Source: Vibrio sp. HI00D65
GTDB taxonomy: Bacteria; Pseudomonadota; Gammaproteobacteria; Enterobacterales; Vibrionaceae
NCBI RefSeq assembly: GCF_001635455.1
Contig: NZ_LWEH01000613.1
Location: forward strand, 124,001-188,000
DNA length: 64,000 nt
Direction: 5' to 3'
Below, piece after piece: positions 48,482 through 57,799 of this stretch (position 1 is the first letter of the stretch; each line of letters opens with the position of its first letter). The notes under the pieces are model-generated. The model ran no database searches and was not told the origin of the DNA. It saw nothing but the letters and a program-made list of their open reading frames with translations. The position numbers and the translations under genes were made by a program.

Positions 48482-49579
48482 ATGAAGATCCTCGTCACTG
48501 GTGGTGCTGGTTTTATCGGCTCTGCAGTCATTCGTCATATCATAAATAATACATCTGAGAGCGTAGTCAACGTTGATAAGCTTACTTACGCAGGTAACTT
48601 AGAATCTCTTATTGAAGTGGATTCATCTGAACGTTATTCGTTTGAGCAAGTTGATATTTGCAACCGAGCAGATTTAGATCGTGTGTTTAAAGAGCACCAG
48701 CCAGATGCAGTAATGCACTTAGCCGCTGAATCGCATGTTGACCGCTCTATCACTGGCCCAGCTGCATTCATTGAAACGAACGTAGTTGGCACATATACGT
48801 TATTGGAAGCGACACGCGAGTACTGGAATAAACTTGAAGATCAAGCCAAAGCACAGTTTCGTTTCCATCACATCTCTACCGATGAAGTGTATGGTGACCT
48901 TCCTCACCCTGATGAAGTGCCAGAGGGAACTGAGCTCCCAATGTTCTTAGAGACGACATCTTATGAACCATCTAGCCCTTATTCTGCTTCAAAAGCATCA
49001 AGTGACCATTTGGTTCGCGCATGGCTTCGTACTTACGGCCTGCCAACTATTGTCACGAACTGCTCAAATAACTATGGTCCATATCACTTCCCTGAAAAAC
49101 TAATACCTCTGGTCATCCTTAATGCTATTGAAGGTAAAGACTTACCTATCTACGGCAAAGGCGATCAAATCCGCGATTGGCTGTTTGTGGAAGATCACGC
49201 GCGCGCTCTATACAAGGTAGTAACCGAAGGTAAGGTTGGTGAGACATACAATATTGGTGGTCATAACGAAAAGCAGAATCTGGAAGTGGTTAATACTATC
49301 TGTGACATTCTTGATACGCTAGTTCCGAAAGAGACTAAATACGCAGAGCAAATCACGTACGTTCAAGACCGCCCAGGTCATGACCGTCGCTACGCCATTG
49401 ACTCATCTAAAATGCAATGTGAATTGGGTTGGACACCGGAGGAGACTTTTGAAACGGGTCTTCGTAAAACAGTGCGGTGGTATCTAGATAATTCTGATTG
49501 GTATACAAATGTTCAAGATGGTAGCTATCAACGTGAGCGTTTGGGTATAGAAGCCGTTGAATCAAAGGTGAAGAAATAA
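48482..49579 (+). CDS. rmlB: RmlB, dTDP-glucose 4,6-dehydratase
   Basis: Second step of dTDP-L-rhamnose synthesis. 365 residues, SDR fold. TGGAGFIGSAVIRHI (7-21), STDEVYGDL with the catalytic D/E pair (about 135-143), and YSASKASSDH (Y-x3-K near 168-172), then NNYGPYHFPEKLIPL, are diagnostic. It is the first gene after the third ops element. Its stop overlaps the rmlA start by one base; order B-A-D-C. Confidence 0.96.
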   Translation: MKILVTGGAGFIGSAVIRHIINNTSESVVNVDKLTYAGNLESLIEVDSSERYSFEQVDICNRADLDRVFKEHQPDAVMHLAAESHVDRSITGPAAFIETNVVGTYTLLEATREYWNKLEDQAKAQFRFHHISTDEVYGDLPHPDEVPEGTELPMFLETTSYEPSSPYSASKASSDHLVRAWLRTYGLPTIVTNCSNNYGPYHFPEKLIPLVILNAIEGKDLPIYGKGDQIRDWLFVEDHARALYKVVTEGKVGETYNIGGHNEKQNLEVVNTICDILDTLVPKETKYAEQITYVQDRPGHDRRYAIDSSKMQCELGWTPEETFETGLRKTVRWYLDNSDWYTNVQDGSYQRERLGIEAVESKVKK

Positions 49580-50472
49580 TGAAGGGGATTGTTCTAGCTG
49601 GTGGCTCTGGCACACGTTTATACCCATTAACTCGTGGTGTATCAAAACAGTTATTGCCGATTTACGATAAGCCGATGGTGTTTTACCCGCTCTCGACATT
49701 AATGCTTTCTGGTATTAAAGATATTTTGGTCATCACGACACCTGAAGATAATGCTGGCTTTCAGCGCTTACTTGGTGATGGCTCTGATTTTGGTATTAAC
49801 CTTGAATACGCTGTTCAACCAAGCCCAGACGGCTTAGCACAAGCGTTTATCATTGGTGAAGAGTTTATTGGTGATGATTCTGTATGTCTGGTGTTGGGTG
49901 ACAATATTTACTATGGCCAATCGTTTGGTAAGCAGCTGAAGCATGCCTGTGAATTCACAGAGAAAGGCTTGGCAACGGTATTCGGTTATCAAGTCAAAGA
50001 TCCAGAACGGTTTGGTGTAGTTGAATTTGATGAAAATATGAAAGCGGTATCTATTGAAGAAAAGCCAACAAAGCCGAAATCAAATTATGCAGTGACCGGT
50101 CTTTACTTCTACGATAACCGTGTCGTTGAAATGGCTAAGCAAGTGAAGCCTTCTGAGCGTGGTGAGCTAGAAATAACCACACTTAATGAGATGTACCTTA
50201 ATGATGGCTCGTTGAGCGTAGAGCTACTAGGACGTGGCTTTGCGTGGCTAGACACAGGTACACATGAAAGTCTTCATGAAGCGTCGTCATTTGTACAAAC
50301 CATTGAGCACGTACAAGGTTTGAAGGTGGCTTGTTTGGAAGAGATCGCTTGGCGTAACGGTTGGTTAAGTGATGAACAAGTTCTAACTTTGGCTAAGCCA
50401 ATGATGAAAAACGATTATGGCCAGTATTTAACTCGTTTGGTTAGTGAAACAAAGAAAAAGGCTGAGGTTTAA
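49579..50472 (+). CDS. rmlA: RmlA, glucose-1-phosphate thymidylyltransferase
   Basis: Makes dTDP-glucose from dTTP and glucose 1-phosphate. 297 residues. The nucleotide-binding GGSGTRLYPLTRGVSKQLLP (8-27), LGDNIYYG, EEKPTKPKSNYAVTGLYFYD and AWLDTGTHESLHEA are all canonical. Overlaps rmlB and rmlD by one base each, so the block is translationally coupled. Confidence 0.97.
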   Translation: MKGIVLAGGSGTRLYPLTRGVSKQLLPIYDKPMVFYPLSTLMLSGIKDILVITTPEDNAGFQRLLGDGSDFGINLEYAVQPSPDGLAQAFIIGEEFIGDDSVCLVLGDNIYYGQSFGKQLKHACEFTEKGLATVFGYQVKDPERFGVVEFDENMKAVSIEEKPTKPKSNYAVTGLYFYDNRVVEMAKQVKPSERGELEITTLNEMYLNDGSLSVELLGRGFAWLDTGTHESLHEASSFVQTIEHVQGLKVACLEEIAWRNGWLSDEQVLTLAKPMMKNDYGQYLTRLVSETKKKAEV

Positions 50473-51353
50473 TGCGTGTATTAATTACAGGTTGTCATGG
50501 TCAAGTTGGTTCTTGTCTCACCAAGCAGTTAGCTAATGATAATAATACAGAAGTATTAGCGCTTGATAGAGAGCACCTTGATATTACAAATCAAGATGCC
50601 GTAAATACAGTCATTACTGAATTTCAACCTAGCGTTATTATTAATGCAGCTGCACATACAGCGGTTGACAAGGCTGAGGAGGAAGTTGACCTCTCTTATG
50701 CGATAAATCGTGATGGTCCAAAGTACTTAGCACAAGCCGCGCAAAGTGTCGATGCGGCTATTTTACATATCTCAACAGATTATGTATTTGAAGGCAATAA
50801 AGCAGGCGAGTATACGGAAACGGATACGACAAACCCGCAAGGGGTTTATGGTAAAAGTAAGCTTGCTGGTGAAATCGCCATTGCCGAGGAATGTGATAAG
50901 CACATAATTCTTCGTACCGCGTGGGTTTTCGGAGAGCACGGCAATAACTTTGTAAAGACAATGCTTCGCCTAGGTGCAACGCGTGATGCATTAAGTATTG
51001 TCGGTGATCAGTCGGGTGGGCCAACTTATGCCGGTGATATTGCTAAGGCACTGATTCAAATTACGAAGTGTATTACTCAAGGTGACACAGTAGAGTACGG
51101 TGTTTACCATTTCTCGGGTTTGCCCCATGTAAGCTGGTATGAATTCGCCGACGTTATTTTTGATGTTGCTGTTCAGCAAAAGGTTCTTGTGAACAAGCCA
51201 GCTTTAACAAGTATTCCTACTGACCAATATCCAACACCAGCAAAACGCCCGAGTAACTCTCGTTTAAGCAATGAGAAAATTATGACGAACTTCTTCATTG
51301 AAGTGAGTGATTGGAAAGTAGCATTAAATAATATTAAAGCGTATACGGATTAA
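50472..51353 (+). CDS. rmlD: RmlD, dTDP-4-dehydrorhamnose reductase
   Basis: Final reduction to dTDP-L-rhamnose. 293 residues. Cofactor loop TGCHGQVGSCL, NAAAHTAVDKAEEE, STDYVFEG and the catalytic YGKSKLAGE (Y-x3-K), then RTAWVFGEHGNNFVKTML are typical. Starts in the last base of rmlA; rmlC follows 3 bases later. Confidence 0.95.
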   Translation: MRVLITGCHGQVGSCLTKQLANDNNTEVLALDREHLDITNQDAVNTVITEFQPSVIINAAAHTAVDKAEEEVDLSYAINRDGPKYLAQAAQSVDAAILHISTDYVFEGNKAGEYTETDTTNPQGVYGKSKLAGEIAIAEECDKHIILRTAWVFGEHGNNFVKTMLRLGATRDALSIVGDQSGGPTYAGDIAKALIQITKCITQGDTVEYGVYHFSGLPHVSWYEFADVIFDVAVQQKVLVNKPALTSIPTDQYPTPAKRPSNSRLSNEKIMTNFFIEVSDWKVALNNIKAYTD

Positions 51354-51356
51354 AAA

Positions 51357-51902
51357 ATGAAAGTAATCGATACACGTATTCCAGATGTAAAAATTATAGA
51401 GCCCAGTGTGTTTGGTGATGAGCGTGGTTTCTTTATGGAAACCTGGAATCAAAAGCAATTTGAAGAGTTAGTGACGGGCAAGCCGACACAATTTGTACAA
51501 GATAACCACTCTAAGTCAAAGAAAGGGATTTTGCGAGGTTTGCACTATCAAACCGAAAACACACAAGGCAAGTTAGTTCGCGTGGTGTCTGGTGAAGTAT
51601 TTGATGTTGCGGTCGACATCCGAGAGGGCTCACCGACGTTTGGTCAATGGGTTGGTGAATACTTGTCGGCAGAGAACAAACGTCAACTTTGGGTTCCTGA
51701 GGGTTTTGCCCATGGTTTTTATGTGACCAGTGATGAGGCTGAGTTTGTTTATAAATGCACTGACTACTATAACTCGAATGCTGAAATGGCAATTCTGTGG
51801 AATGATCAAACTTTAGATATCAAGTGGCCAAATAAAGAACAACCAAAATTATCAATAAAAGATATAAATGCTCTTCGTTTCTTAGATATAAAGGCTTTGT
51901 AA
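51357..51902 (+). CDS. rmlC: RmlC, dTDP-4-dehydrorhamnose 3,5-epimerase
   Basis: Third enzyme of the rhamnose pathway. 181 residues, cupin fold. DERGFFMETWNQ, QDNHSKSKKGILRGLHYQ with the catalytic histidine in LRGLHYQ, and VPEGFAHGFYV are canonical. Overlaps the wecB start by one base. Confidence 0.96.
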   Translation: MKVIDTRIPDVKIIEPSVFGDERGFFMETWNQKQFEELVTGKPTQFVQDNHSKSKKGILRGLHYQTENTQGKLVRVVSGEVFDVAVDIREGSPTFGQWVGEYLSAENKRQLWVPEGFAHGFYVTSDEAEFVYKCTDYYNSNAEMAILWNDQTLDIKWPNKEQPKLSIKDINALRFLDIKAL

Positions 51903-53032
51903 TGAATAAAACTAAAAAAAAGATTCTTACAGTTTTTGGTACTCGTCCTGAAGCAATAAAAATGGCACCATTAGTTCATGCTCTTGCGGCCGATGAGCGC
52001 TTTGAAGCAAAGTGCTGCGTAACCGCGCAACATCGTGAAATGCTTGATCAAGTCTTAGCGCTGTTTGAAATCACACCAGACTACGACTTGAATTTAATGA
52101 AAGCGGGTCAAACACTCAACGAAGTAACGGCGCGTATTTTGTTAGAGCTTAAACCCGTACTTGAAGAATTCAAACCTGATGTGGTTTTGGTGCATGGTGA
52201 TACTGCAACTACATTTGCGGCGAGCCTAGCCGCTTATTATGAGCAAATCGCTGTAGGGCATGTGGAGGCTGGGCTTCGTACGGGAAATATCTATTCGCCA
52301 TGGCCTGAAGAGGGTAATCGTCGATTAACAGGTGCGCTAACGAAATACCATTTTGCACCCACGCAAACGTCTAAAGAAAACCTGCTAAAAGAGAACTTTA
52401 ACCCAGAAAACATAAGCGTTACTGGTAATACAGTTATTGATGCGTTGTTGATGGTAAAAGACAAAATTGACTCTGCCAGTGATTTGAAGGCAACACTTTC
52501 TGCTCAATTTCCTTTTTTAGACGAAAACAAAAAGCTGATTTTGGTTACTGGCCATCGCCGTGAAAGTTTTGGCGGAGGTTTTGAACGTATTTGTGAGTCG
52601 CTTGCCATTACAGCAAAGGCTCACCCAGAAACACAGATTCTATATCCAATGCACCTTAACCCAAATGTACGCGAACCGGTAAACCGAATTCTTGCTGGCA
52701 TTGAAAATATTCACTTGATTGAACCTCAGCAATACCTGCCTTTTATCTACCTTATGAACCGCGCAAATATTATTTTGACCGACTCGGGCGGTATTCAAGA
52801 AGAAGCCCCTTCACTAGGTAAACCTGTGTTAGTGATGCGCGATACTACGGAAAGACCAGAAGCCGTTGATGCGGGCACGGTGAAGTTAGTGGGCACTGAT
52901 GTTGAGATGATCGTTGATAGTTTAAATGAGTTGTTAACCAATGAAAGTGCTTATCAAGCTATGAGTTTTGCACATAACCCTTACGGAGATGGGCAAGCTT
53001 GCCAACGAATTTTAAACGAATTAGAAAAATAG
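51902..53032 (+). CDS. wecB: WecB, UDP-N-acetylglucosamine 2-epimerase (non-hydrolysing)
   Basis: Interconverts UDP-GlcNAc and UDP-ManNAc. 376 residues, GT-B-like. VFGTRPEAIKMAPLVHAL (11-28), HGDTATTFAASLAAYY, HVEAGLRTGNIYSPWPEE, TGHRRESFG and LTDSGGIQEEAPSLGKPVLV are diagnostic of the non-hydrolysing type. Coupled with rmlC by a one-base overlap and followed by wecC after 18 bases. Confidence 0.96.
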   Translation: MNKTKKKILTVFGTRPEAIKMAPLVHALAADERFEAKCCVTAQHREMLDQVLALFEITPDYDLNLMKAGQTLNEVTARILLELKPVLEEFKPDVVLVHGDTATTFAASLAAYYEQIAVGHVEAGLRTGNIYSPWPEEGNRRLTGALTKYHFAPTQTSKENLLKENFNPENISVTGNTVIDALLMVKDKIDSASDLKATLSAQFPFLDENKKLILVTGHRRESFGGGFERICESLAITAKAHPETQILYPMHLNPNVREPVNRILAGIENIHLIEPQQYLPFIYLMNRANIILTDSGGIQEEAPSLGKPVLVMRDTTERPEAVDAGTVKLVGTDVEMIVDSLNELLTNESAYQAMSFAHNPYGDGQACQRILNELEK

Positions 53033-53050
53033 TAACGTTAGGAAACCATT

Positions 53051-54316
53051 ATGTCTTTTGAAACAGTTTCAGTAGTCGGCCTCGGTTACATAGGGCTACC
53101 AACAGCAGCCATGTTTGCATCCCGTAAGAAAAAAGTAATTGGAGTGGATGTTAATCAACATGCAGTCGATACCATTAACCGCGGTGAAATTCATATTGTA
53201 GAGCCGGATCTGGATATGATCGTACATGCTGCAGTAACTGAAGGCTATTTAAAAGCTGTCACTACTCCAGAACCAGCGGATGCTTTTTTGATTGCAGTTC
53301 CAACGCCTTTTAAAGAGTACGTTGAAGGTGAAATTCCAGAGCCTGACTTACGGTTTATTGAAGCTGCAGGTAAAGCAATTGCCCCTATTTTAAAGAAAGG
53401 GGATTTAGTGATCTTAGAATCAACTTCTCCTGTTGGTGCAACAGAGCAACTGGCTGAATGGCTTGCTGAAGCAAGAAGTGACTTAACTTTCCCTCAAATA
53501 GCTGGTGAAAATGCAGATGTTAATATTGCTCACTGCCCCGAGCGTGTTTTACCTGGTCACGTTGTTCGCGAACTAGTTGAAAACGATCGTGTTATTGGTG
53601 GTATGTCAACTCGCTGTTCTGAGCGTTCTGTGGAGTTATACAAAAGCTTTGTTCTAGGTGAATGTGTTATCACCGATGCCCGTACCGCTGAAATGGCAAA
53701 GTTAACAGAAAACTCATGTCGTGATGTTCAAATAGCATTCGCCAACGAACTTTCGATTATTTGTGATGAGCTGGATATTAATGTTTGGGAACTAATCTCT
53801 TTAGCAAACCGCCATCCACGAATTAATATTTTACAGCCTGGCCCTGGCGTGGGTGGACACTGCATAGCGGTTGACCCTTGGTTTATCGTATCGAAAACAC
53901 CAAATGAGGCGAAAATTATCCATACTGCACGTGAAGTAAACGATAACAAACCTGTGTGGGTTATAGAAAAAGTAAAACTAGCGGTGGCTGATTTCCTTCA
54001 AGAAAATCCAGACAAAACTGCTCGCGAAGTAACAGTTGCGTGTTACGGCTTAGCGTTTAAACCTGATATAGATGATTTGCGTGAGAGCCCAGCTGTAGAG
54101 ATAACAAAACAGATTTCTGATATGCACCCTGGCCGTGTGGTTGCCGTAGAGCCAAACATAACAGTATTACCACCTAACATTAACGGTGTTGATTTAGTTA
54201 CATTTGACTGTGCACGAAGTGAATCTGATATACAGGTTATGTTGGTCGATCATCATGAGTTTAAAGTAAGTAGACCTTTGTTAGGTAAGATCATCGATAC
54301 TAAAGGGATTTGGTAG
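53051..54316 (+). CDS. wecC: WecC, UDP-N-acetyl-D-mannosamine dehydrogenase
   Basis: Oxidises UDP-ManNAc to UDP-ManNAcA. 421 residues. SVVGLGYIGLPTAAMFASR (7-25), KLTENSCRDVQIAFANEL, and GPGVGGHCIAVDPWF with the catalytic cysteine, then GLAFKPDIDDLRESPA, fit WecC. The polymer encoded here should therefore contain ManNAcA. TAGGAAA precedes the ATG. A hairpin without U-tract follows. Confidence 0.95.
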   Translation: MSFETVSVVGLGYIGLPTAAMFASRKKKVIGVDVNQHAVDTINRGEIHIVEPDLDMIVHAAVTEGYLKAVTTPEPADAFLIAVPTPFKEYVEGEIPEPDLRFIEAAGKAIAPILKKGDLVILESTSPVGATEQLAEWLAEARSDLTFPQIAGENADVNIAHCPERVLPGHVVRELVENDRVIGGMSTRCSERSVELYKSFVLGECVITDARTAEMAKLTENSCRDVQIAFANELSIICDELDINVWELISLANRHPRINILQPGPGVGGHCIAVDPWFIVSKTPNEAKIIHTAREVNDNKPVWVIEKVKLAVADFLQENPDKTAREVTVACYGLAFKPDIDDLRESPAVEITKQISDMHPGRVVAVEPNITVLPPNINGVDLVTFDCARSESDIQVMLVDHHEFKVSRPLLGKIIDTKGIW

Positions 54317-54319
54317 ATA

Positions 54320-54346
54320 TTAAGTGCCGTGAAAACTGGCACTTAA
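54320..54346 (+). other. Hairpin after wecC at the composition boundary
   Basis: TTAAGTGCC (54320-54328) and GGCACTTAA (54338-54346) form a perfect 9-base stem with a 9-base loop. No T-run follows. It lies 4 bases after the wecC stop, between the better-conserved rml-wec genes and the AT-rich serotype genes; RNA processing or weak attenuation are possible. Confidence 0.5.
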
Positions 54347-54395
54347 CACTATTAATTTAAAATAAATTAGATCTTTAAATTTAAATGGTAAACCA

Positions 54396-55646
54396 GTGTC
54401 AATAATATATCTAATATCTATAGTTGTATTTTTTCTCTATGCAATCGCAAAACATAAAAATAGAAAAAGAACGGGCTTTGCTCTGTTTCTTATTTGCTTC
54501 TATAGCTTGTTAATATTTTTAGCACAATATAACTTGACAACTCTGGGGAGGTCGTTCCACCCCTCTGATCCTGAAGTGTATTTCTTAGGTGTTAAGGACT
54601 TAGACTCCATATTTGATGTAATAGAAAAATATAAGACCAGTTCTAATGTTTATTATTTTTTAATCAACTGGATTTTTTCTAAAGATTTTCACGATGTTAA
54701 TTTAATTTCTGTTCTTATAAAATCATCTAACGCAGCTATATTCTTATCACTTTATTTGATTTCTACGAGTAGCTACAAATTTTCTAGAATAGAGTTAATA
54801 TTAATGCTACACCCATATTTACTGTTAACGACGCTGAGAAATGTTAGAGACTTGCATGTGTTTGGTTTGACATTTATGTGTTTTAGTTTAATCAATAGAA
54901 ATGTGGGTTGGTTAAAAAAGGCTACACCGTATGGCCTCATGTTAATTAGTAGGTCTTTTTACTTTCTTTTCATAGTTGTATCAGAACTTATAAATAGAAT
55001 TAGCTTTAAACTGAAAAAAATACACATGTATATGGTGATAGTAGCCATCTTAGTATTGTTCTTTTACTCTAACCTTTTCTATCAAGCGATTTTATACCCA
55101 GTAGTTGCTGGGTATGGGTTTTATAATGATTATGGTGGACTTTATGGTTATTTTTTGTCCAATGTTCAGTCGTATAATAGAGGTCCAGAATTTCTTACTT
55201 CAATTGGGACTGTGATAATATTTGCCTTTGTAAGGTTTATATTTACACCAATAGTACCAAATTATATGGAAAAGTATTTTTCTGCAGAAACAGATGGTGT
55301 TTTTTTAAATATATATACAGATTTAGATATGTTTTTGATTTTTTTTGGAGGGATAATAAACGTAGTCTTCTTTATTCCTCTATTCCTAACGAGAACAAGT
55401 CTGGTAATTAAAAATGTGAAAACTATAGATGCAGCTTATATTTTTTCCTTGTTGAATTTGGTAATATACTCTCTTGCTCATTTAGGTGGAACAGATATTA
55501 GAGTTCGATTCGCATTTTTACTCGCTTTCTCATTAAGTTATGTTTTTTTTGATAAAGAGATGATTCTGTCAAGAAATAATCAATATTTAACAATAGTAAT
55601 ATTGTTGTTCCTACCAATTTTATATCAACTTTTAAAGTTGCTTTAG
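54396..55646 (+). CDS. wzy: Wzy-like polysaccharide polymerase (EpsG-type multispan protein)
   Basis: 416 residues with about ten to twelve hydrophobic segments and a periplasmic loop near residues 210-265 (YPVVAGYGFYNDYGGLYGYF). The composition and layout fit an O-unit or capsule repeat polymerase, and sequence similarity in this group is always low. The GTG start lacks a strong ribosome site. It is the first AT-rich gene after wecC and is in the same cluster as a flippase, so the polymerase assignment follows from context and topology, not from specific motifs. Confidence 0.68.
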   Translation: MSIIYLISIVVFFLYAIAKHKNRKRTGFALFLICFYSLLIFLAQYNLTTLGRSFHPSDPEVYFLGVKDLDSIFDVIEKYKTSSNVYYFLINWIFSKDFHDVNLISVLIKSSNAAIFLSLYLISTSSYKFSRIELILMLHPYLLLTTLRNVRDLHVFGLTFMCFSLINRNVGWLKKATPYGLMLISRSFYFLFIVVSELINRISFKLKKIHMYMVIVAILVLFFYSNLFYQAILYPVVAGYGFYNDYGGLYGYFLSNVQSYNRGPEFLTSIGTVIIFAFVRFIFTPIVPNYMEKYFSAETDGVFLNIYTDLDMFLIFFGGIINVVFFIPLFLTRTSLVIKNVKTIDAAYIFSLLNLVIYSLAHLGGTDIRVRFAFLLAFSLSYVFFDKEMILSRNNQYLTIVILLFLPILYQLLKLL

Positions 55647-55654
55647 GTTATAAT

Positions 55655-56746
55655 ATGCAATTTATCACAAATGTTACTTTAGGGTACGGTAATCAAAACT
55701 ATATTAGTCTCTCTAAAATCCTATTAGAAAATGGAGTGGAAAAAATTGAGTTTATCGAGCCACTAGACTACGAGAGAGATTATTATGACTTAAATATTGA
55801 AGGTTTCAAAAGGAAGTTATGGTTCCTTAAATTAGGGAACGTAATTAGATCTAAAGTAGACAATGTAATTTTAAAGAAATTAATAATTAAGATTCTCAAT
55901 ATTTTCTTCTTTAACATTTTTGTCTTTTCTTTGATGTTAAGAAAACCAGGAGTGCTAATTACTGCTAGATATATTCCTCTACTCTCATTTTTACCTAAGA
56001 AATATAAAATAATTTTTTACTGTACAGAGTTGTTTGAAGTTGAGAATAGGAAGGGGACATTATTTAACTGTTTTGTTGATAATATCGATGTGATAATTTC
56101 AGCTCAAAAGGATAGGTTGGAGTTTTTAAAGAGAATATTTTTGAAATCACGGTTTTACTTGGTCGAAAACTGCCCGTTTTTAAGTGGCGAAATGGATATA
56201 GAAAAGAAGAAAAATAAGTCAATTCTGTATCAAGGTAGGGTAGGGAAGGAAGCAAATGCTGAGTTGCTTTTGGATTTAATATCTGAGAGTTCTGATGACT
56301 ATGTATTCCATATTGCTGGTCCAATTGACAAAGAATATGAAGATAGATTTAGGAAAGTGATAGATGATAAAAAAGTCAAATATTATGGCTATTTGAGATC
56401 TAAAGAGCTGAGAGAGCTTAGAAGAAAAGTCTCTTTTGGTTTAATTACATGGAAAGATACATCTATAAATACGAAGTATTGCGCACCGAATAAGTTATAT
56501 GAATATTTGCAAAGTGGCTTGGTAGTTGTTGCTTACAAAAATCATTCAATGATTAATTTGAATTCAGAATATAAGTTTGGTTATGTGTCTGTAGACGATA
56601 GCGATAATGAAAATATTTTATATTATATTAATGGTATGTCTGATGATGCTTTTAAAAAACAATCTAATTATAATTATGGCTTATACTCTACAACTTTGAA
56701 TTACAATGCCCAAATAATTCCTTTTATAAATGAAGAAATTTTATGA
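55655..56746 (+). CDS. Putative glycosyltransferase (GT4-like)
   Basis: 363 residues. The C-terminal half has SILYQGRVGKEANAELLLDL (about 191-210), VKYYGYLRSKELRELRRKVS and a donor-type segment NTKYCAPNKLYEYLQSGLVV, where the Asn-Lys-Leu-x-Glu-Tyr pattern is typical of GT-B transferases working on polysaccharides. A hydrophobic stretch around 80-100 may attach it to the membrane. AT-rich. Its stop overlaps the next start by 4 bases. Sugar and linkage unknown. Confidence 0.65.
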   Translation: MQFITNVTLGYGNQNYISLSKILLENGVEKIEFIEPLDYERDYYDLNIEGFKRKLWFLKLGNVIRSKVDNVILKKLIIKILNIFFFNIFVFSLMLRKPGVLITARYIPLLSFLPKKYKIIFYCTELFEVENRKGTLFNCFVDNIDVIISAQKDRLEFLKRIFLKSRFYLVENCPFLSGEMDIEKKKNKSILYQGRVGKEANAELLLDLISESSDDYVFHIAGPIDKEYEDRFRKVIDDKKVKYYGYLRSKELRELRRKVSFGLITWKDTSINTKYCAPNKLYEYLQSGLVVVAYKNHSMINLNSEYKFGYVSVDDSDNENILYYINGMSDDAFKKQSNYNYGLYSTTLNYNAQIIPFINEEIL

Positions 56747-57795
56747 GAATTTTGTGTGTTGAGCCAAAAGAATACTTTATTAATGTTATAGATAAAGATT
56801 CTTTAAATGATATTGATATAGAGTTTGATGGCTATAAATTTTATGGCAAAACCACTTGCTGGTTTAATAGATATGATGCGGTGTTGAGTATTCAATATTT
56901 ATGGCCTGTTAGTAATATAATTATAAGTAAGTCTAAAGCGGCAGGTATTCCTACCTATCTTTTAACTGATGGGATAATTGAATGGAATAACTGCTTTCAT
57001 CACCCTGCAGTTTTAAGAACTAAGAAAAGATTGTTTCAATATATACTACATGATTTTGTACTTTGCCCCGGTGATTATGAGAGCAGCTTTATAAGCGATA
57101 GGTCATTTTCGTACCTACCAAAAAAATTACAGATAAATGAAAAGATTATGAATAATGATGACCGGCGCGCAAGAGTATTATTGACAACAGCCAACTCGGC
57201 TTATTTCGACGAGAGGGAGTTAACTGAAATAATCCAATTGCTAAATTTAACGATTAACCAGTTAAAAAAGTTAAGAGTTGATTTTATATTAAGAGTTTTT
57301 GATGACAGTATACTTCAAGGTATACACAACGTGCATGGCTCTGATATTGAAAACGACGTTAAAAATACTTTTGAGCATGTTCTTTCTAAAGTATCTAGTG
57401 TGATCACGACGCCAAGCAGTATAGTTATTACTTCGATGCTAGCTGATAAGCCGACATGTCAGCTAATTTATAGGGACTCTCCCTTATTTATGCAGTCAGG
57501 GTGGATGATTCATCGGTCATGTGATTTAAAATCTACGCTTTTGGAACTTATCAATTCAAACCCAGAAAGGATGTCTTTTCAACGTAATATACTAAAGACA
57601 AATTATCGAACTATGCCCTTATCGGAAATTATAGAAAAAGGTAACAGTAAATTTACCATGAAAGATGGTACCTTCGATATTAATAATGAGTACAGAAGCA
57701 TGCTCGAGTCACCATATAATATTAATATTGAGTTTTTTCTTCGAAGCTTAGTAAAGAAGTTAAAATCAATTAAAATTCGATTAATAAAGAAGTGA
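56743..57795 (+). CDS. Unassigned protein, possible GT-B glycosyltransferase
   Basis: 350 residues, not recognised. YLLTDGIIEWNNCFHHPAV (about 72-90) contains an Asp-Gly motif, and CPGDYESSFI and TTPSSIVITSMLADKPTCQL (about 212-231) resemble the donor region of capsule-type transferases (serine-rich turn then KP). A C-terminal basic tail (KKLKSIKIRLIKK) is suited to membrane contact. Between two transferase-like genes and before wzx in the AT-rich section, so a transferase or modifying role in this polymer is likely; nothing more specific is warranted. Confidence 0.45.
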   Translation: MRILCVEPKEYFINVIDKDSLNDIDIEFDGYKFYGKTTCWFNRYDAVLSIQYLWPVSNIIISKSKAAGIPTYLLTDGIIEWNNCFHHPAVLRTKKRLFQYILHDFVLCPGDYESSFISDRSFSYLPKKLQINEKIMNNDDRRARVLLTTANSAYFDERELTEIIQLLNLTINQLKKLRVDFILRVFDDSILQGIHNVHGSDIENDVKNTFEHVLSKVSSVITTPSSIVITSMLADKPTCQLIYRDSPLFMQSGWMIHRSCDLKSTLLELINSNPERMSFQRNILKTNYRTMPLSEIIEKGNSKFTMKDGTFDINNEYRSMLESPYNINIEFFLRSLVKKLKSIKIRLIKK

Positions 57796-57799
57796 CATT

